In this document: one piece after another, positions 1 through 7,323 of the stretch
Layout: each line of letters opens with the position of its first letter
How positions within the stretch are numbered: position 1 is the stretch's first letter
Assembly (NCBI GenBank): GCA_902476265.1
Contig: CABSCP010000064.1
Span: 1 to 16,538 of the forward strand
Direction of reading: 5' to 3'
Origin: an uncultured Lachnospiraceae bacterium
GTDB lineage: Bacteria; Bacillota; Clostridia; Lachnospirales; Lachnospiraceae
Length of the DNA: 16,538 bases
Program-made: the position numbers and the translations under genes
The notes under the pieces: generated by a model
The model's input: only the letters and a program-made list of their open reading frames with translations
The model's database searches: none
Told to the model about the DNA's origin: nothing

Positions 1-312
1 CCCATGCCGTCCCTTTCAGCACCTCATAGCTGCTGGTTCCGGTCAGACCGGTTCCGTGGGCTCCCGCATCATAGGTTACCACCGCCCACATGTCGGCGAT
101 CTTTTCATACTGGGCTGTCACGGTGATGTCTTTCTCAATCACTTCTACTTTGCCGTTCCAGCCTGTAAATCTCCAACCATCCTCTACTTTTGTTACGGTA
201 GGATCGGTTATTTCTGCATTCTCCCATGCCGTCCCTTTCAGCACCTCATAGCTGCTGGTTCCGGTCAGACCGGTTCCATGGGCTCCCGCATCATAGGTTA
301 CCACTGCCCACA
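1..312 (-). repeat. Near-identical 222-bp tandem repeats in the surface-protein gene
   Basis: Positions 1-90 match 223-312 at 88 of 90 bases (differences at 56/278 and 83/305), a period of 222 bp or 74 codons. Each copy encodes WAVVTYDAGAHGTGLTG and the following residues. The linker between copies (91-222) encodes a GWRFTGWNG motif and ends with a TAQYE strand. The array continues past the window edge, so copy number cannot be counted here. Such high identity implies recent duplication or gene conversion. Confidence 0.9.
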
Positions 313-3300
313 AAGAGGAATCCTTTACATACAATATTTTAATGACATTACCGCTTTTCTGAATGACATATGGTATGGTTCCCGTTTGTATGCCATCCTG
401 ATAACCGTCCGGTTTTTTCCAATTCAGCTGTCCGGCCTCGTTTCCTGTTGCAATCGTTATTTTTTCTCCTACCCTGCCTTCTTTTTCAATTTTCCCTATC
501 GGCTCAGAATTAAGCGTATCCTGATAATACTGAATTGTATATTTTACCGGCAAACTCTCTTTATTCAAGGCATTATTTATTTTATAAACAGGAATTGCAT
601 CTTCCTTTCCGAATCCAACAGCCGTCATTGAGTAATAACTGAGATATTCGCTATTTTCGCCGGTCTCTTCCACTGTAATTTTAACGTTGAATCCATTGAA
701 TTTCTCAGGAATCTTTTTGCTTTCTTTAGATAGCCAACTGGCTGCATTCTCTTTCGGCAGCGAAACCGTCCAATAGGGGGTCTTAGCTGTCAAAACGGTC
801 TCGTCGTCTTTAATATAATTTGTAGTTTTACCGTCATTATATGTGGCATAAATACGGACCGTTAACGCAGTCCTATATTGTTCATAACCAGTATCATCCT
901 GCCAAACTTTTAAAATATTTACCGGATCAGAATATACTGTCTGCTTCGGTTTCCATTGTGCAAATAAAGTAACCGTATTTTCTTTCTCCGGAGTATGATT
1001 TTTCTGGACAAATTCTTTGGTCAAATTAAACTTTTCTCCTGGCTGATATGCAATTCCCGTACCGTTAGCCCTGGTATTCCATCCGGCAAAATCATAACCC
1101 GATTTTACCAGTTCCTGCCAGCCGGTAACCGTATCGTATCCTCCGGCCCTCTCCACAGTTACTGCAGAACCAACGCCATATGCTTTTCCTTCCGGAAGTA
1201 GCCCGCCCGTACTGCCATTGCCATTATAATCCACATAATAATTTGTCTTTTCTCTGATTACACCGTCAATATGCCAGCCTTCCGTTTTCGCACTCGATTC
1301 TTTTTCATATTTGATCACATACCATTCAATATATTTTCCGGGATTCAGCCTTTCCCATCTTTCAACAACCTCCCAAAATTTCTTCTGAAGCCTTGGACGG
1401 ACATTTTCTTCCCCTGCCACGGTATGCAGCGGGCTCACATATTCCGTCAAATCCTGCACCTGTTTATGCTGATAGTTATCCAAGAAAGTGTAGCTGCCGT
1501 TGTCCTGGTTAGCCGGTTCCGGCGGAATCACTCCGTCATCTCTTATGGCGATCCATAAATATCCTGCTGTACTGCTATTTTTTCCCCAAACAGCATAAAG
1601 TGTCAGGCTTCTGTCCACCTGATAGCTTCCCCCGAGAGGATATACATCCGCCGGAAGCAAACCATCTTCTTTTTGTAAATCAGGGTCAATGGTACTCGCG
1701 TCCTTATTATAGGACCAGCCCAAAAGTTCATACCCTTTCCTATATATATCGCCTCTGTCCGGCAATGAAATTACTTCGCCTGCTTTTATATCAGTCCTGT
1801 CAGCAGGTTTCGTTCCCTGACCTCCATTCAGATCAAACCTGACAACTGTTTTTAGAATGATATTTATCGTTATGATCTGACTACCATTTCTTACATAAAC
1901 AGTTCCTATTTTATTTATACTTTCATTTACAGTAATTGTCAGATTTTCGTCGTATTTATTACTGGTCTTTATCAGCTCAGTGTTTCCTGATACAGACCAC
2001 TTTGGAAATGACTGTGCCGTTCCTTTTAAAATAATACTTTCTCCGGCCGCAAGATCAATTGTCCGATTTTCAATGGCTACTACCTTAGTGCCTGCAATAA
2101 TATAAATGGAAAAGCTCTTCGCCGTAAAGCTGACATCCGCATTTCCCCTATCCTTCGCGACCAGTTCCGCTTCCGCATTTTCATCTTCCAAATGCATAAT
2201 GTCAATAGCTTCGCCTTCAACGCCGGTTCCCACAATGCTGACGGATACGCCGCCGCTGGGCTGGATTTCGTTGCCGTCCTTATCTAAAATCGTAATATCG
2301 AACGCTCTTAAATCGGTCAGCTCCTTGCCTTCTTCCGCAAGCTTTTCTTCCACCGCGCCGACAACTGCTTCTTTTTCAACCTCCTCGGCTTTTACCTGGT
2401 ATCCCTGAGGCAGCGCGATGCTGCTGTAAGTGGTGACGCGGATTGTAACGCCGTTCACTTCAACCGTATCGATATTCTCTATAAATTCTTCTTCCTCTTC
2501 CGCTTCTGTGAAGAAAATTTCCACCGTACTGTCGGCTACAGGAGCCACCGCATATTTGTTGTCCGGTCTGTCAATCAGCCGTCCGTCAACTGTAACGGAT
2601 TTTTCATATCCTTCTTCCGGGGTGACGTAAAAGATAAAGGTGCCTTTTTCTTCTACCGTGATTACATCATCAACGGGATTGCCTTCTTCATCGGTAATGG
2701 TACCGTGCTCAGCGCCTTCCACTTCAAATGTCACCTTCCAGCCTTCGATTTCCTCTGTAGCTGTCTCGGTTTCCGTTTCGGTCTCGGTTTCGGCCTCGGT
2801 TTCGGTTTCGGTCTCAGTTTCTGTCTCCGTTTCGGTCTCGGTTTCCTCTTCGGTTTCTGTCATTGTTTCGGTCTCGGTCTCTTCTGTGGATTCCTCCGCA
2901 GTCTCTGTGACCGCCTCGGTCATCGTTGTGGATTCCGAAGGCTCTTCTGTCTCCGTTGACACAACCTTCACTTCAACTTTTATTTCTTTTTCTGCTTTAA
3001 AGGTATATGCGCTGTCCTTTTCATGCAGTTCCTTACCGTCCGCTTTCACCGTAACGGTTGTTCCCTCTGCCGCAGATACTTTGAAGGAAACTTCACTGCC
3101 TTTTTCTACAGTAACGGTGCTGTCCATCTCCCGGTCTTCCATGTCCAGAATCTGTGCTTCCCCTTCTATAGAAAAGTGCACCCTGACATCGGTGATTTCT
3201 TCATCTGCCTTTGACTCCTCAGTCGTTGTCCCGACGGTTTCTTCTGCTTCTGTAACCGTGCCCGTCTCAACAGCGCCTTCGTCTTCCTGCACGCTTTCGG

Positions 3301-3643
3301 ATATAGTCTCGCTTTCTTCTGCTGCCGCAAAAGTGCTTTCCTGTGTCCCGGTCATTTCTACAGCCGTACTTTCTTCCTGCCGGCCTTCGTCAGTAACTTT
3401 CTCTTCTTCCGAACTCTGCTCCTGAACATCGGATTGCTCTTCCTTCTGTTCTGTTACATCGGCTTCTTCCACCTCCTGCTGTTCCTCTGAGGTTTCCCGT
3501 GCCTCTTCCCGGAGCACAGCTTCCTCTTCCTGTGTTTCTTCCTCCTGTGCATAAGCAGCCGTTGTAAACGCATCATTGCTGATGGTGGTAAATATCATCA
3601 TGATAACCACTGCCCATGCGTAGATTCTCCTTCTCAGCTTCAT
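1..3643 (-). CDS. Large secreted repeat-containing surface protein (3' end outside window)
   Basis: About 1214 codons are open from the ATG at 3643 to the window edge with no stop; the C-terminus and any cell-wall anchor are outside. AAGGAGGAGAAGGG lies just before the ATG. Residues 1-32 form a Sec signal peptide (RRR, hydrophobic core, likely cut after AYA). Next come an acidic Glu-rich stretch (about 33-150), a small beta-type domain (about 150-225), an ET-dipeptide linker (about 253-295) and a second beta-type domain (about 297-385). A further domain seen in clostridial surface proteins follows (about 395-540). After it come several Listeria-Bacteroides (InlB B-type) repeats recognisable by DLNGG and GYxxxGW...AQW motifs, a Cna-B-like segment starting KVWQDDT, a MucBP-like stretch (YTIQYYQD), and near-identical 74-residue repeats at the edge. 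This is a known type of adhesin-like, probably wall-anchored protein. The ligand is unknown. Domain limits are by eye. Confidence 0.88.
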   Translation of the reverse strand, partial: MKLRRRIYAWAVVIMMIFTTISNDAFTTAAYAQEEETQEEEAVLREEARETSEEQQEVEEADVTEQKEEQSDVQEQSSEEEKVTDEGRQEESTAVEMTGTQESTFAAAEESETISESVQEDEGAVETGTVTEAEETVGTTTEESKADEEITDVRVHFSIEGEAQILDMEDREMDSTVTVEKGSEVSFKVSAAEGTTVTVKADGKELHEKDSAYTFKAEKEIKVEVKVVSTETEEPSESTTMTEAVTETAEESTEETETETMTETEEETETETETETETETETEAETETETETETATEEIEGWKVTFEVEGAEHGTITDEEGNPVDDVITVEEKGTFIFYVTPEEGYEKSVTVDGRLIDRPDNKYAVAPVADSTVEIFFTEAEEEEEFIENIDTVEVNGVTIRVTTYSSIALPQGYQVKAEEVEKEAVVGAVEEKLAEEGKELTDLRAFDITILDKDGNEIQPSGGVSVSIVGTGVEGEAIDIMHLEDENAEAELVAKDRGNADVSFTAKSFSIYIIAGTKVVAIENRTIDLAAGESIILKGTAQSFPKWSVSGNTELIKTSNKYDENLTITVNESINKIGTVYVRNGSQIITINIILKTVVRFDLNGGQGTKPADRTDIKAGEVISLPDRGDIYRKGYELLGWSYNKDASTIDPDLQKEDGLLPADVYPLGGSYQVDRSLTLYAVWGKNSSTAGYLWIAIRDDGVIPPEPANQDNGSYTFLDNYQHKQVQDLTEYVSPLHTVAGEENVRPRLQKKFWEVVERWERLNPGKYIEWYVIKYEKESSAKTEGWHIDGVIREKTNYYVDYNGNGSTGGLLPEGKAYGVGSAVTVERAGGYDTVTGWQELVKSGYDFAGWNTRANGTGIAYQPGEKFNLTKEFVQKNHTPEKENTVTLFAQWKPKQTVYSDPVNILKVWQDDTGYEQYRTALTVRIYATYNDGKTTNYIKDDETVLTAKTPYWTVSLPKENAASWLSKESKKIPEKFNGFNVKITVEETGENSEYLSYYSMTAVGFGKEDAIPVYKINNALNKESLPVKYTIQYYQDTLNSEPIGKIEKEGRVGEKITIATGNEAGQLNWKKPDGYQDGIQTGTIPYVIQKSGNVIKILYVKDSSLWAVVTYDAGAHGTGLTGTSSYEVLKGTAWENAEITDPTVTKVEDGWRFTGWNGKVEVIEKDITVTAQYEKIADMWAVVTYDAGAHGTGLTGTSSYEVLKGTAW
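2760..2885 (-). repeat. Glu-Thr dipeptide-coding repeat in the surface protein
   Basis: The minus strand reads as alternating GAR-ACN codons, giving a run of about 15 Glu-Thr pairs with a few substitutions (one Ala, one Met, one Glu-Glu-Glu). It separates two beta-type domains and probably works as an extended acidic spacer, a common design in Gram-positive surface proteins. The 6-bp unit is prone to in-frame slippage. Confidence 0.85.
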
Positions 3644-3733
3644 CCCTTCTCCTCCTTTTCTTTCTCTTTTCGTCTGTGAAATGATTTGTTTTCTGTTTTT
3701 CTTCCATCTCGATCAATGTTCTGACATGATTTC

Positions 3734-3800
3734 ATTTTACATTACATACCGTTACAGCAGACGTTACATCTCCCCTGATTTGTAACAATATTTTGTAACA
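3734..3800 (-). promoter_or_regulatory. Candidate promoter and operator array of the surface-protein gene
   Basis: On the plus strand there are cattaca at 3740-3746, cgttaca at 3750-3756 and 3762-3768, and tgtaaca at 3781-3787 and 3794-3800. These five related boxes are 10-14 bp apart, except for a 19-bp step where their orientation changes. A TAAAAT -10-like hexamer (minus strand, 3734-3739) lies next to the innermost box, but at 17 bp upstream there is only GTCTGC, a poor -35. A weak -35 covered by repeated boxes is the usual layout of an activator-dependent promoter, and the gene just upstream encodes a BTAD-type regulator. The boxes are seen; the regulatory link is inferred. Confidence 0.45.
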
Positions 3801-3829
3801 AAAAAAACGCCCGGATCTTCTCCGAACGT
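3800..3829 (-). terminator. Rho-independent terminator of the BTAD regulator
   Basis: Minus-strand stem ACGTTCGGA / TCCGGGCGT (9 bp with two G-U pairs), a 5-nt loop, then eight T. It lies 23 bases past the regulator's stop codon and separates that gene from the surface-protein gene. Confidence 0.88.
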
Positions 3830-3851
3830 TTCCTGCATACCATCCATTTTA

Positions 3852-5090
3852 TCACTTCCCCTTTTCGGGTTTTACGGTTTTTCCTTCCATTTCCCCTTCC
3901 AATGCATCCTGTATCAGATACTCCACCATAACCCGGGAGCTCTTTTCCGCTTTTTGAAAAGTTCTGTCTATCCTTTCTTCAATAATTCCACTGTTCTCCC
4001 GGCTGACTCCGATCAAAAGCAAAAGGAACTGGTTATCTCCGTATTGGGTGTATATATCACTCTTCCGGAGCGAAAAAGCAATGGCTGCTTTCAGTTTCTC
4101 CATATATTCCCTTCCCTTTTCCCCGCCCTGCAGAGGATTCCGTCTCCGGTCTTTCAATGTGCACAGTATCAAAAGTGCAGACTCCCCATTCCTTTCCACG
4201 ATGCGGCAGGCTGAATGGAAGCAGTCCACAAAACTGGGATACATACAAAAATATGCCCCGTTTCTGTTTTTCTTTTCCCGAAGCTCTTCCTTAATATTCC
4301 TGACAAAAGCTTCCCGCGGTCTCACCCGCTCTCTCATGGTTTCAAACCGCTTCATCATTTCATCCGACGGAACCAGGCCCAGTTCTTCAAAGTAAAACGA
4401 AGTGGCCTTTTCATATATTTCCATCGCTTCATTATATCGTCCCAGCCCCATAAGACAGTCGATCCGCAAAAGGTAAAATTCTTCATAGGGATAAATACTG
4501 CAGGCTCTTTCACTGAGGCCAAGAAGGATTTCATATTGCTTCTTTTCCAATAATAGAGCCCCTGCTTCTCTCACACACTCCAGATACCGCCTCTGAAAAT
4601 CGGAGCAAAGTATGGCAGCCCACTCCTCTCCCGCTAATTCCGGCAGAAATTCTCCCCGATAAATACTGCAGGCCAGGAGAAGCAGTTCTGTCTTTTTGCT
4701 CTCATCCTTTTCTTTCAATGCCTGGCTGGCCGCATTGCAGAAAATTTCCGTATCCAGTTCCACAGGCACTTCTTCCCAATTCCATGTATAGCGCCCGGCC
4801 TTGATGCAGATACATTCCAAATCCCCAAAAAGTTCCGTTTTTTTCAGAAATTTTCGCAGTCTGTGAAGATTCACCCGCAGCGTTCCGCCCGGGTCCTCCA
4901 GATCATCATTTCCATAGAGATCAGACAGAATCCGCTTTTTGGAAATTCCTTCCCTTCCGGCCGAAAGAATAATGGCAAAAAGCTGCATCATTTTTGTAGG
5001 GTTGGCATTCCCCATCGGCACGAGTCTGTCCCCCCGGTAAATGGACAGACCGCCAAACATATGGATCTTTAAATAATCAGTATCTTCCAT
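3852..5090 (-). CDS. SARP/BTAD-type transcriptional regulator with degenerate GGDEF-like C-terminal domain
   Basis: 412 aa from ATG 5090. Residues 6-105 form an OmpR/SARP-type winged helix (LKIHMFGGLSI start; LRVNLHRLRKFL recognition-helix region). Residues 110-260 form a helical bacterial transcriptional activation domain (BTAD), with the typical RYNEAMEIYEK and SFYFEELGLVPSDEM motifs. Residues 280-395 resemble a nucleotide-cyclase fold ending in KSDIYTQYGDNQFLLLL. This lines up with the SDxxxRxGGDEF stretch of GGDEF domains but reads YGDNQF, so diguanylate cyclase activity is unlikely. An upstream in-frame TTG at 5117 lacks a ribosome binding site, while AGAGGAG precedes ATG 5090, though only 2 bases away. 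The gene has its own promoter and terminator. It probably regulates neighbouring surface genes; this is inference. Confidence 0.85.
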   Translation of the reverse strand: MEDTDYLKIHMFGGLSIYRGDRLVPMGNANPTKMMQLFAIILSAGREGISKKRILSDLYGNDDLEDPGGTLRVNLHRLRKFLKKTELFGDLECICIKAGRYTWNWEEVPVELDTEIFCNAASQALKEKDESKKTELLLLACSIYRGEFLPELAGEEWAAILCSDFQRRYLECVREAGALLLEKKQYEILLGLSERACSIYPYEEFYLLRIDCLMGLGRYNEAMEIYEKATSFYFEELGLVPSDEMMKRFETMRERVRPREAFVRNIKEELREKKNRNGAYFCMYPSFVDCFHSACRIVERNGESALLILCTLKDRRRNPLQGGEKGREYMEKLKAAIAFSLRKSDIYTQYGDNQFLLLLIGVSRENSGIIEERIDRTFQKAEKSSRVMVEYLIQDALEGEMEGKTVKPEKGK

Positions 5091-5140
5091 GACTCCTCTT
5101 TCGCCATTATTATCCAATATTCTTGATACTTCTTATAATA

Positions 5141-5169
5141 AGTATAGAAATTTTATACATTTATGTCAA
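5141..5169 (-). promoter_or_regulatory. Consensus sigma-A promoter of the BTAD regulator
   Basis: Minus strand: TTGACA (5164-5169), 17-bp spacer, TATACT (5141-5146). Start of transcription would be near 5134, giving a leader of about 44 nt to ATG 5090. This is the best promoter match in the window and suggests a constitutively expressed regulator. Confidence 0.85.
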
Positions 5170-5194
5170 TAAACGATGTGGTAATTTCTTATAC

Positions 5195-5230
5195 AAAAAA
5201 GGCATCCTTCCGTTTCCGGAAAATGCCTTT
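5195..5230 (-). terminator. Rho-independent terminator of the small lipoprotein
   Basis: Minus-strand stem AAAGGCAT / ATGCCTTT, an inner TTCCG / CGGAA stem with a GAAA loop, then a T run. It lies 75 bases after the lipoprotein stop and just upstream of the next promoter, so the two genes are separate transcription units. Confidence 0.88.
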
Positions 5231-5305
5231 GATGCATACTTCTGTCTGACTTTGCTGTCTGTGACAGCTTACGCTGCCTTTATCGAAGTTACCGATCCGT
5301 CTGAA

Positions 5306-5608
5306 TTATTCAGCAACTGTCTCTGTAGCTGCTTCTGTGGTTGCTTCTTCTGTTGTAGCTTCCTCTGTGGTTGCTTCCTCTGTTGTAGCTTCCTCTGTGG
5401 TTGCTTCTTCTGTTGTAGCTTCCTCTGTAGTTGCTTCTTCAGTTGTAGCTGCTTCTGTGGTTGCTTCTTCTGTTGTAGCTTCCTCTGTAGTTGCTTCTAC
5501 TGTGGATTCAACAGTTGCAGGTGTTGTCTCAACTGCTGCATCACCGCAAGCTACCATGGTTGCTGTCATAACTACTGCTGCTAAAACTGCTACTAAATTT
5601 TTCTTCAT
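5306..5608 (-). CDS. Small repeat-only lipoprotein (TTEEA repeats)
   Basis: 100 aa. Residues 1-20 are a lipoprotein signal (MKKN, hydrophobic core) and MVAC at 18-21 is a lipobox, so Cys21 is the likely lipidated residue. The mature chain is a short GDAAVETTPATVES lead followed by about twelve TTEEA-type pentapeptides and ends ETVAE. There is no globular domain. It is strongly acidic and would be an extended, flexible, membrane-tethered chain. AGGAGG precedes the ATG at ideal spacing. An extended -10 promoter and a terminator make it a monocistronic gene. No function is known to me. The composition resembles the Glu/Thr-rich linkers of the nearby surface protein. It could be a truncated derivative of a longer lipoprotein (see the alternative-frame tail in the findings). 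Confidence 0.85.
   Translation of the reverse strand: MKKNLVAVLAAVVMTATMVACGDAAVETTPATVESTVEATTEEATTEEATTEAATTEEATTEEATTEEATTEEATTEEATTEEATTEEATTEAATETVAE
5325..5504 (-). repeat. 15-bp tandem repeat (12 units) in the lipoprotein gene
   Basis: Twelve 15-bp units, starting on the plus strand at 5325 with gtagctgcttctgtg. They alternate between a GTAGCT-type and a GTTGCT-type unit, giving a 30-bp higher-order period. The unit is a multiple of three, so gain or loss of copies keeps the frame and changes only the length of the TTEEA chain. Confidence 0.92.
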
Positions 5609-5684
5609 AATATTCTCCTCCTATATGCGGAACCTATCAGTTACGTTTTCAAAAAATCAGGTCTGGTTCCTTGGTACGAGAGTG

Positions 5685-5713
5685 AGAATATCATGTTTCG
5701 CTCCTTTTGTAAA
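5685..5713 (-). promoter_or_regulatory. Promoter of the small lipoprotein
   Basis: Minus strand: TTTACA (5708-5713), 17-bp spacer, TATTCT (5685-5690), with the extended -10 element TGA directly before it. The leader to the ATG would be about 70 nt. Confidence 0.65.
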
Positions 5714-5738
5714 TAGTTTTTATACAAATTTAAAACTT

Positions 5739-5755
5739 TTTATGAATTTCATAAA
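5739..5755. promoter_or_regulatory. Perfect 17-bp palindrome upstream of the lipoprotein promoter
   Basis: tttatgaa-t-ttcataaa is a perfect inverted repeat (8-bp arms, 1-bp centre), 25 bp upstream of the -35 element, inside an AT-rich stretch with two nearby AAACTTTT copies. It could be a regulator operator; the binding protein is unknown. Confidence 0.4.
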
Positions 5756-5822
5756 CTTTTATTCACAGTTTGTTCACATTTTATTTGTATCTTCCCTGCA
5801 CGTTTTTCTGCTGTACTGCCCT

Positions 5823-6476
5823 CTACAGACGCCGTACATGCTTTAAATCAAAAGCGCTATAAAGCCTGTCCACTTCCTGCTCCGTCAGCTCTACCGCCTT
5901 TCCCAGCTGCATGGACTGAAAAAGGAGCCGGGCATAGTATTCCAGACTTTCCATCTTATAATAAGCATTCATCAGGCTGTCCCCATAAGCCAGGGCCCCG
6001 TGGTTTGCCAAAAGCATGGCGTCAAAGTCCTTCACATACTTTGCGACAGCTTCCGGCACCTCTTTTGTGGAAGGCGTGGCATAATCCGCTACAGGAACCG
6101 GCCCCAGGGCGATCACCGCCTCCGAAACGATGGGCTTTTCCAACGGCATCCGGGCGATCGCAAAGGTGGTGGCATAGGGCGGATGGGCGTGCACCACAGC
6201 CCTCACATCAGGGCGGCTTTGATACACCTGCAGGTGCATCTTCACCTCACAGGAGGGCTTAAACCCCGGATTTGCCTCCAGAACCTCACAATTTTCATCC
6301 ACTTTACAGATGAAATCCGGCGTCATAAATCCCTTGCTGACCCCGGTGGGCGTACAAAGATACTCGTGCTCATTGAGCTTTACGCTGAAATTTCCGTCGT
6401 TTGCCGCAACCATTCCACGGTCATACACCCGGCGGCCGATTTCGCACATCTGTTCCTTTACTTCCTTTTCTGTCAT
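5823..6476 (-). CDS. Class II aldolase (FucA / L-fuculose-phosphate aldolase-like)
   Basis: 217 aa from ATG 6476, very close to the 215 aa of E. coli FucA. The family cleaves sugar 1-phosphates into dihydroxyacetone phosphate and an aldehyde using Zn. Visible signature residues are the catalytic Glu77 in SCEVKMHL, zinc ligands His96 and His98 in HAHPP, His159 in ANHGA, and the phosphate-binding NDGNFS and TPTGVSKG loops near the N-terminus. I chose ATG 6476 because AAAGGA lies 8 bases before it. In-frame ATGs at 6485 and 6530 only add residues the family lacks, and the longest form would overlap cutC. No kinase or isomerase gene is adjacent, so the actual sugar (fuculose-, ribulose- or another phosphate) cannot be read from context. 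It is divergent from cutC. Confidence 0.88.
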   Translation of the reverse strand: MTEKEVKEQMCEIGRRVYDRGMVAANDGNFSVKLNEHEYLCTPTGVSKGFMTPDFICKVDENCEVLEANPGFKPSCEVKMHLQVYQSRPDVRAVVHAHPPYATTFAIARMPLEKPIVSEAVIALGPVPVADYATPSTKEVPEAVAKYVKDFDAMLLANHGALAYGDSLMNAYYKMESLEYYARLLFQSMQLGKAVELTEQEVDRLYSAFDLKHVRRL

Positions 6477-6517
6477 CCGCTCCATCCTTTCTTTTTTCTG
6501 ATAATTAGGGTAAAATA

Positions 6518-6530
6518 ATGATACAATCAT
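6518..6530 (+). promoter_or_regulatory. Extended -10 of cutC inside a small inverted repeat
   Basis: TGATACAAT (6519-6527) matches an extended -10. There is no good -35 (TGATAA at 17 bp). The hexamer lies inside ATGAT-ACA-ATCAT (6518-6530), so a protein bound there would cover the promoter. The leader to ATG 6550 would be only about 16 nt. Confidence 0.4.
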
Positions 6531-6549
6531 GTTTCAAAGGAGGACTCCC

Positions 6550-7308
6550 ATGAAAAATAATTATATCCTGGAATGCTGTGTGGATTCCGTCGAATCTGCC
6601 ATATGTGCCAAAGAAGGCGGCGCCGACCGGCTGGAGCTGTGCGCCAATCTGGTGATCGGGGGCACCACCCCCACCCTGGCATTATTTGAAGAAATCCGGA
6701 AAAATGTGGACATCCGCATCCATGCGCTGATTCGCCCCCGCTTCGGCGACTTCCTGTATACAGACTATGAAGCTGCCGTCATCTGCCGGGAAATACAGGC
6801 ATTCCGGCGCGCCGGCGCAGAAGGGGTAGTGATCGGCAGTCTCTGCCCTGACGGGTCTCTTAATATAGAACAGATGAAACGCTTTCTGGACTGCGCCGAC
6901 GGCATGTCCGTCACGTTGCACCGCGCTTTCGACATGTGCCGCGATCCCTTTGCTGCGCTGAAACAGGCCCGGCAGCTTGGCGTGAACACCATTCTCACCT
7001 CCGGTCAGGCCCCCTCCTGTCTGGAAGGCCTTTCCCGCATGAAGGAGCTGTGCGCCGCTGCCGGAGAGGGAATCACCATTCTGGCCGGCGCCGGAATCAA
7101 TGCCCGTGCCGTGGAAATCCTGCTGAAAGAAACGGACCTGACCGCTTTCCACATGTCCGGAAAGACCGTCAGAGACAGCGCCATGATTTACCGCAATCCC
7201 GCTGTTTCCATGGGACTGCCCGGCATGAGTGAATATGAAATCTGGCAGACCGAACCCGAAAATCTCAAGGCGGTCCGCCGTCTCCTGGATACCGCCGCAC
7301 GAAACTGA
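6550..7308 (+). CDS. cutC: CutC family protein (copper homeostasis protein CutC)
   Basis: 252 aa, matching the usual CutC length of about 248. Family hallmarks along the chain are LECCVDSVESAICAKEGGAD (8-27), LELC (28-31), IRPRFGDFLY (61-70), VTLHRAFDMC (near 123-132), LTSGQ, LAGAGIN and a FHMSG motif in the last quarter. CutC is a cytoplasmic TIM-barrel protein linked to copper tolerance in E. coli, but its biochemical activity is still poorly settled. AAAGGAGG at 6536-6543 followed by ACTCCC and ATG 6550 fixes the start; the in-frame ATG at 6529 lies before the ribosome binding site. It is divergent from the aldolase and convergent with the GH13 gene, ending 15 bp from it, so it looks monocistronic. 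No copper transporter is nearby. Confidence 0.92.
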   Translation: MKNNYILECCVDSVESAICAKEGGADRLELCANLVIGGTTPTLALFEEIRKNVDIRIHALIRPRFGDFLYTDYEAAVICREIQAFRRAGAEGVVIGSLCPDGSLNIEQMKRFLDCADGMSVTLHRAFDMCRDPFAALKQARQLGVNTILTSGQAPSCLEGLSRMKELCAAAGEGITILAGAGINARAVEILLKETDLTAFHMSGKTVRDSAMIYRNPAVSMGLPGMSEYEIWQTEPENLKAVRRLLDTAARN

Positions 7309-7323
7309 CCCGTCCTGTTTTGC

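Noticed and set aside
2640..3425. Plus-strand 261-codon ORF rich in Ser-Val repeats
   Set aside because: It is the complement of the Glu-Thr and acidic region of the minus-strand surface protein, whose signal peptide and ribosome binding site are clear.
3640..3733. Possible riboswitch or long leader before the surface-protein gene
   Set aside because: The leader is purine-rich and I see no stable stem or known aptamer core.
5337..5846. Plus-strand ORF of VVASS repeats
   Set aside because: Complement of the TTEEA lipoprotein repeats; it has no ribosome binding site, and the minus-strand gene has lipobox, promoter and terminator.
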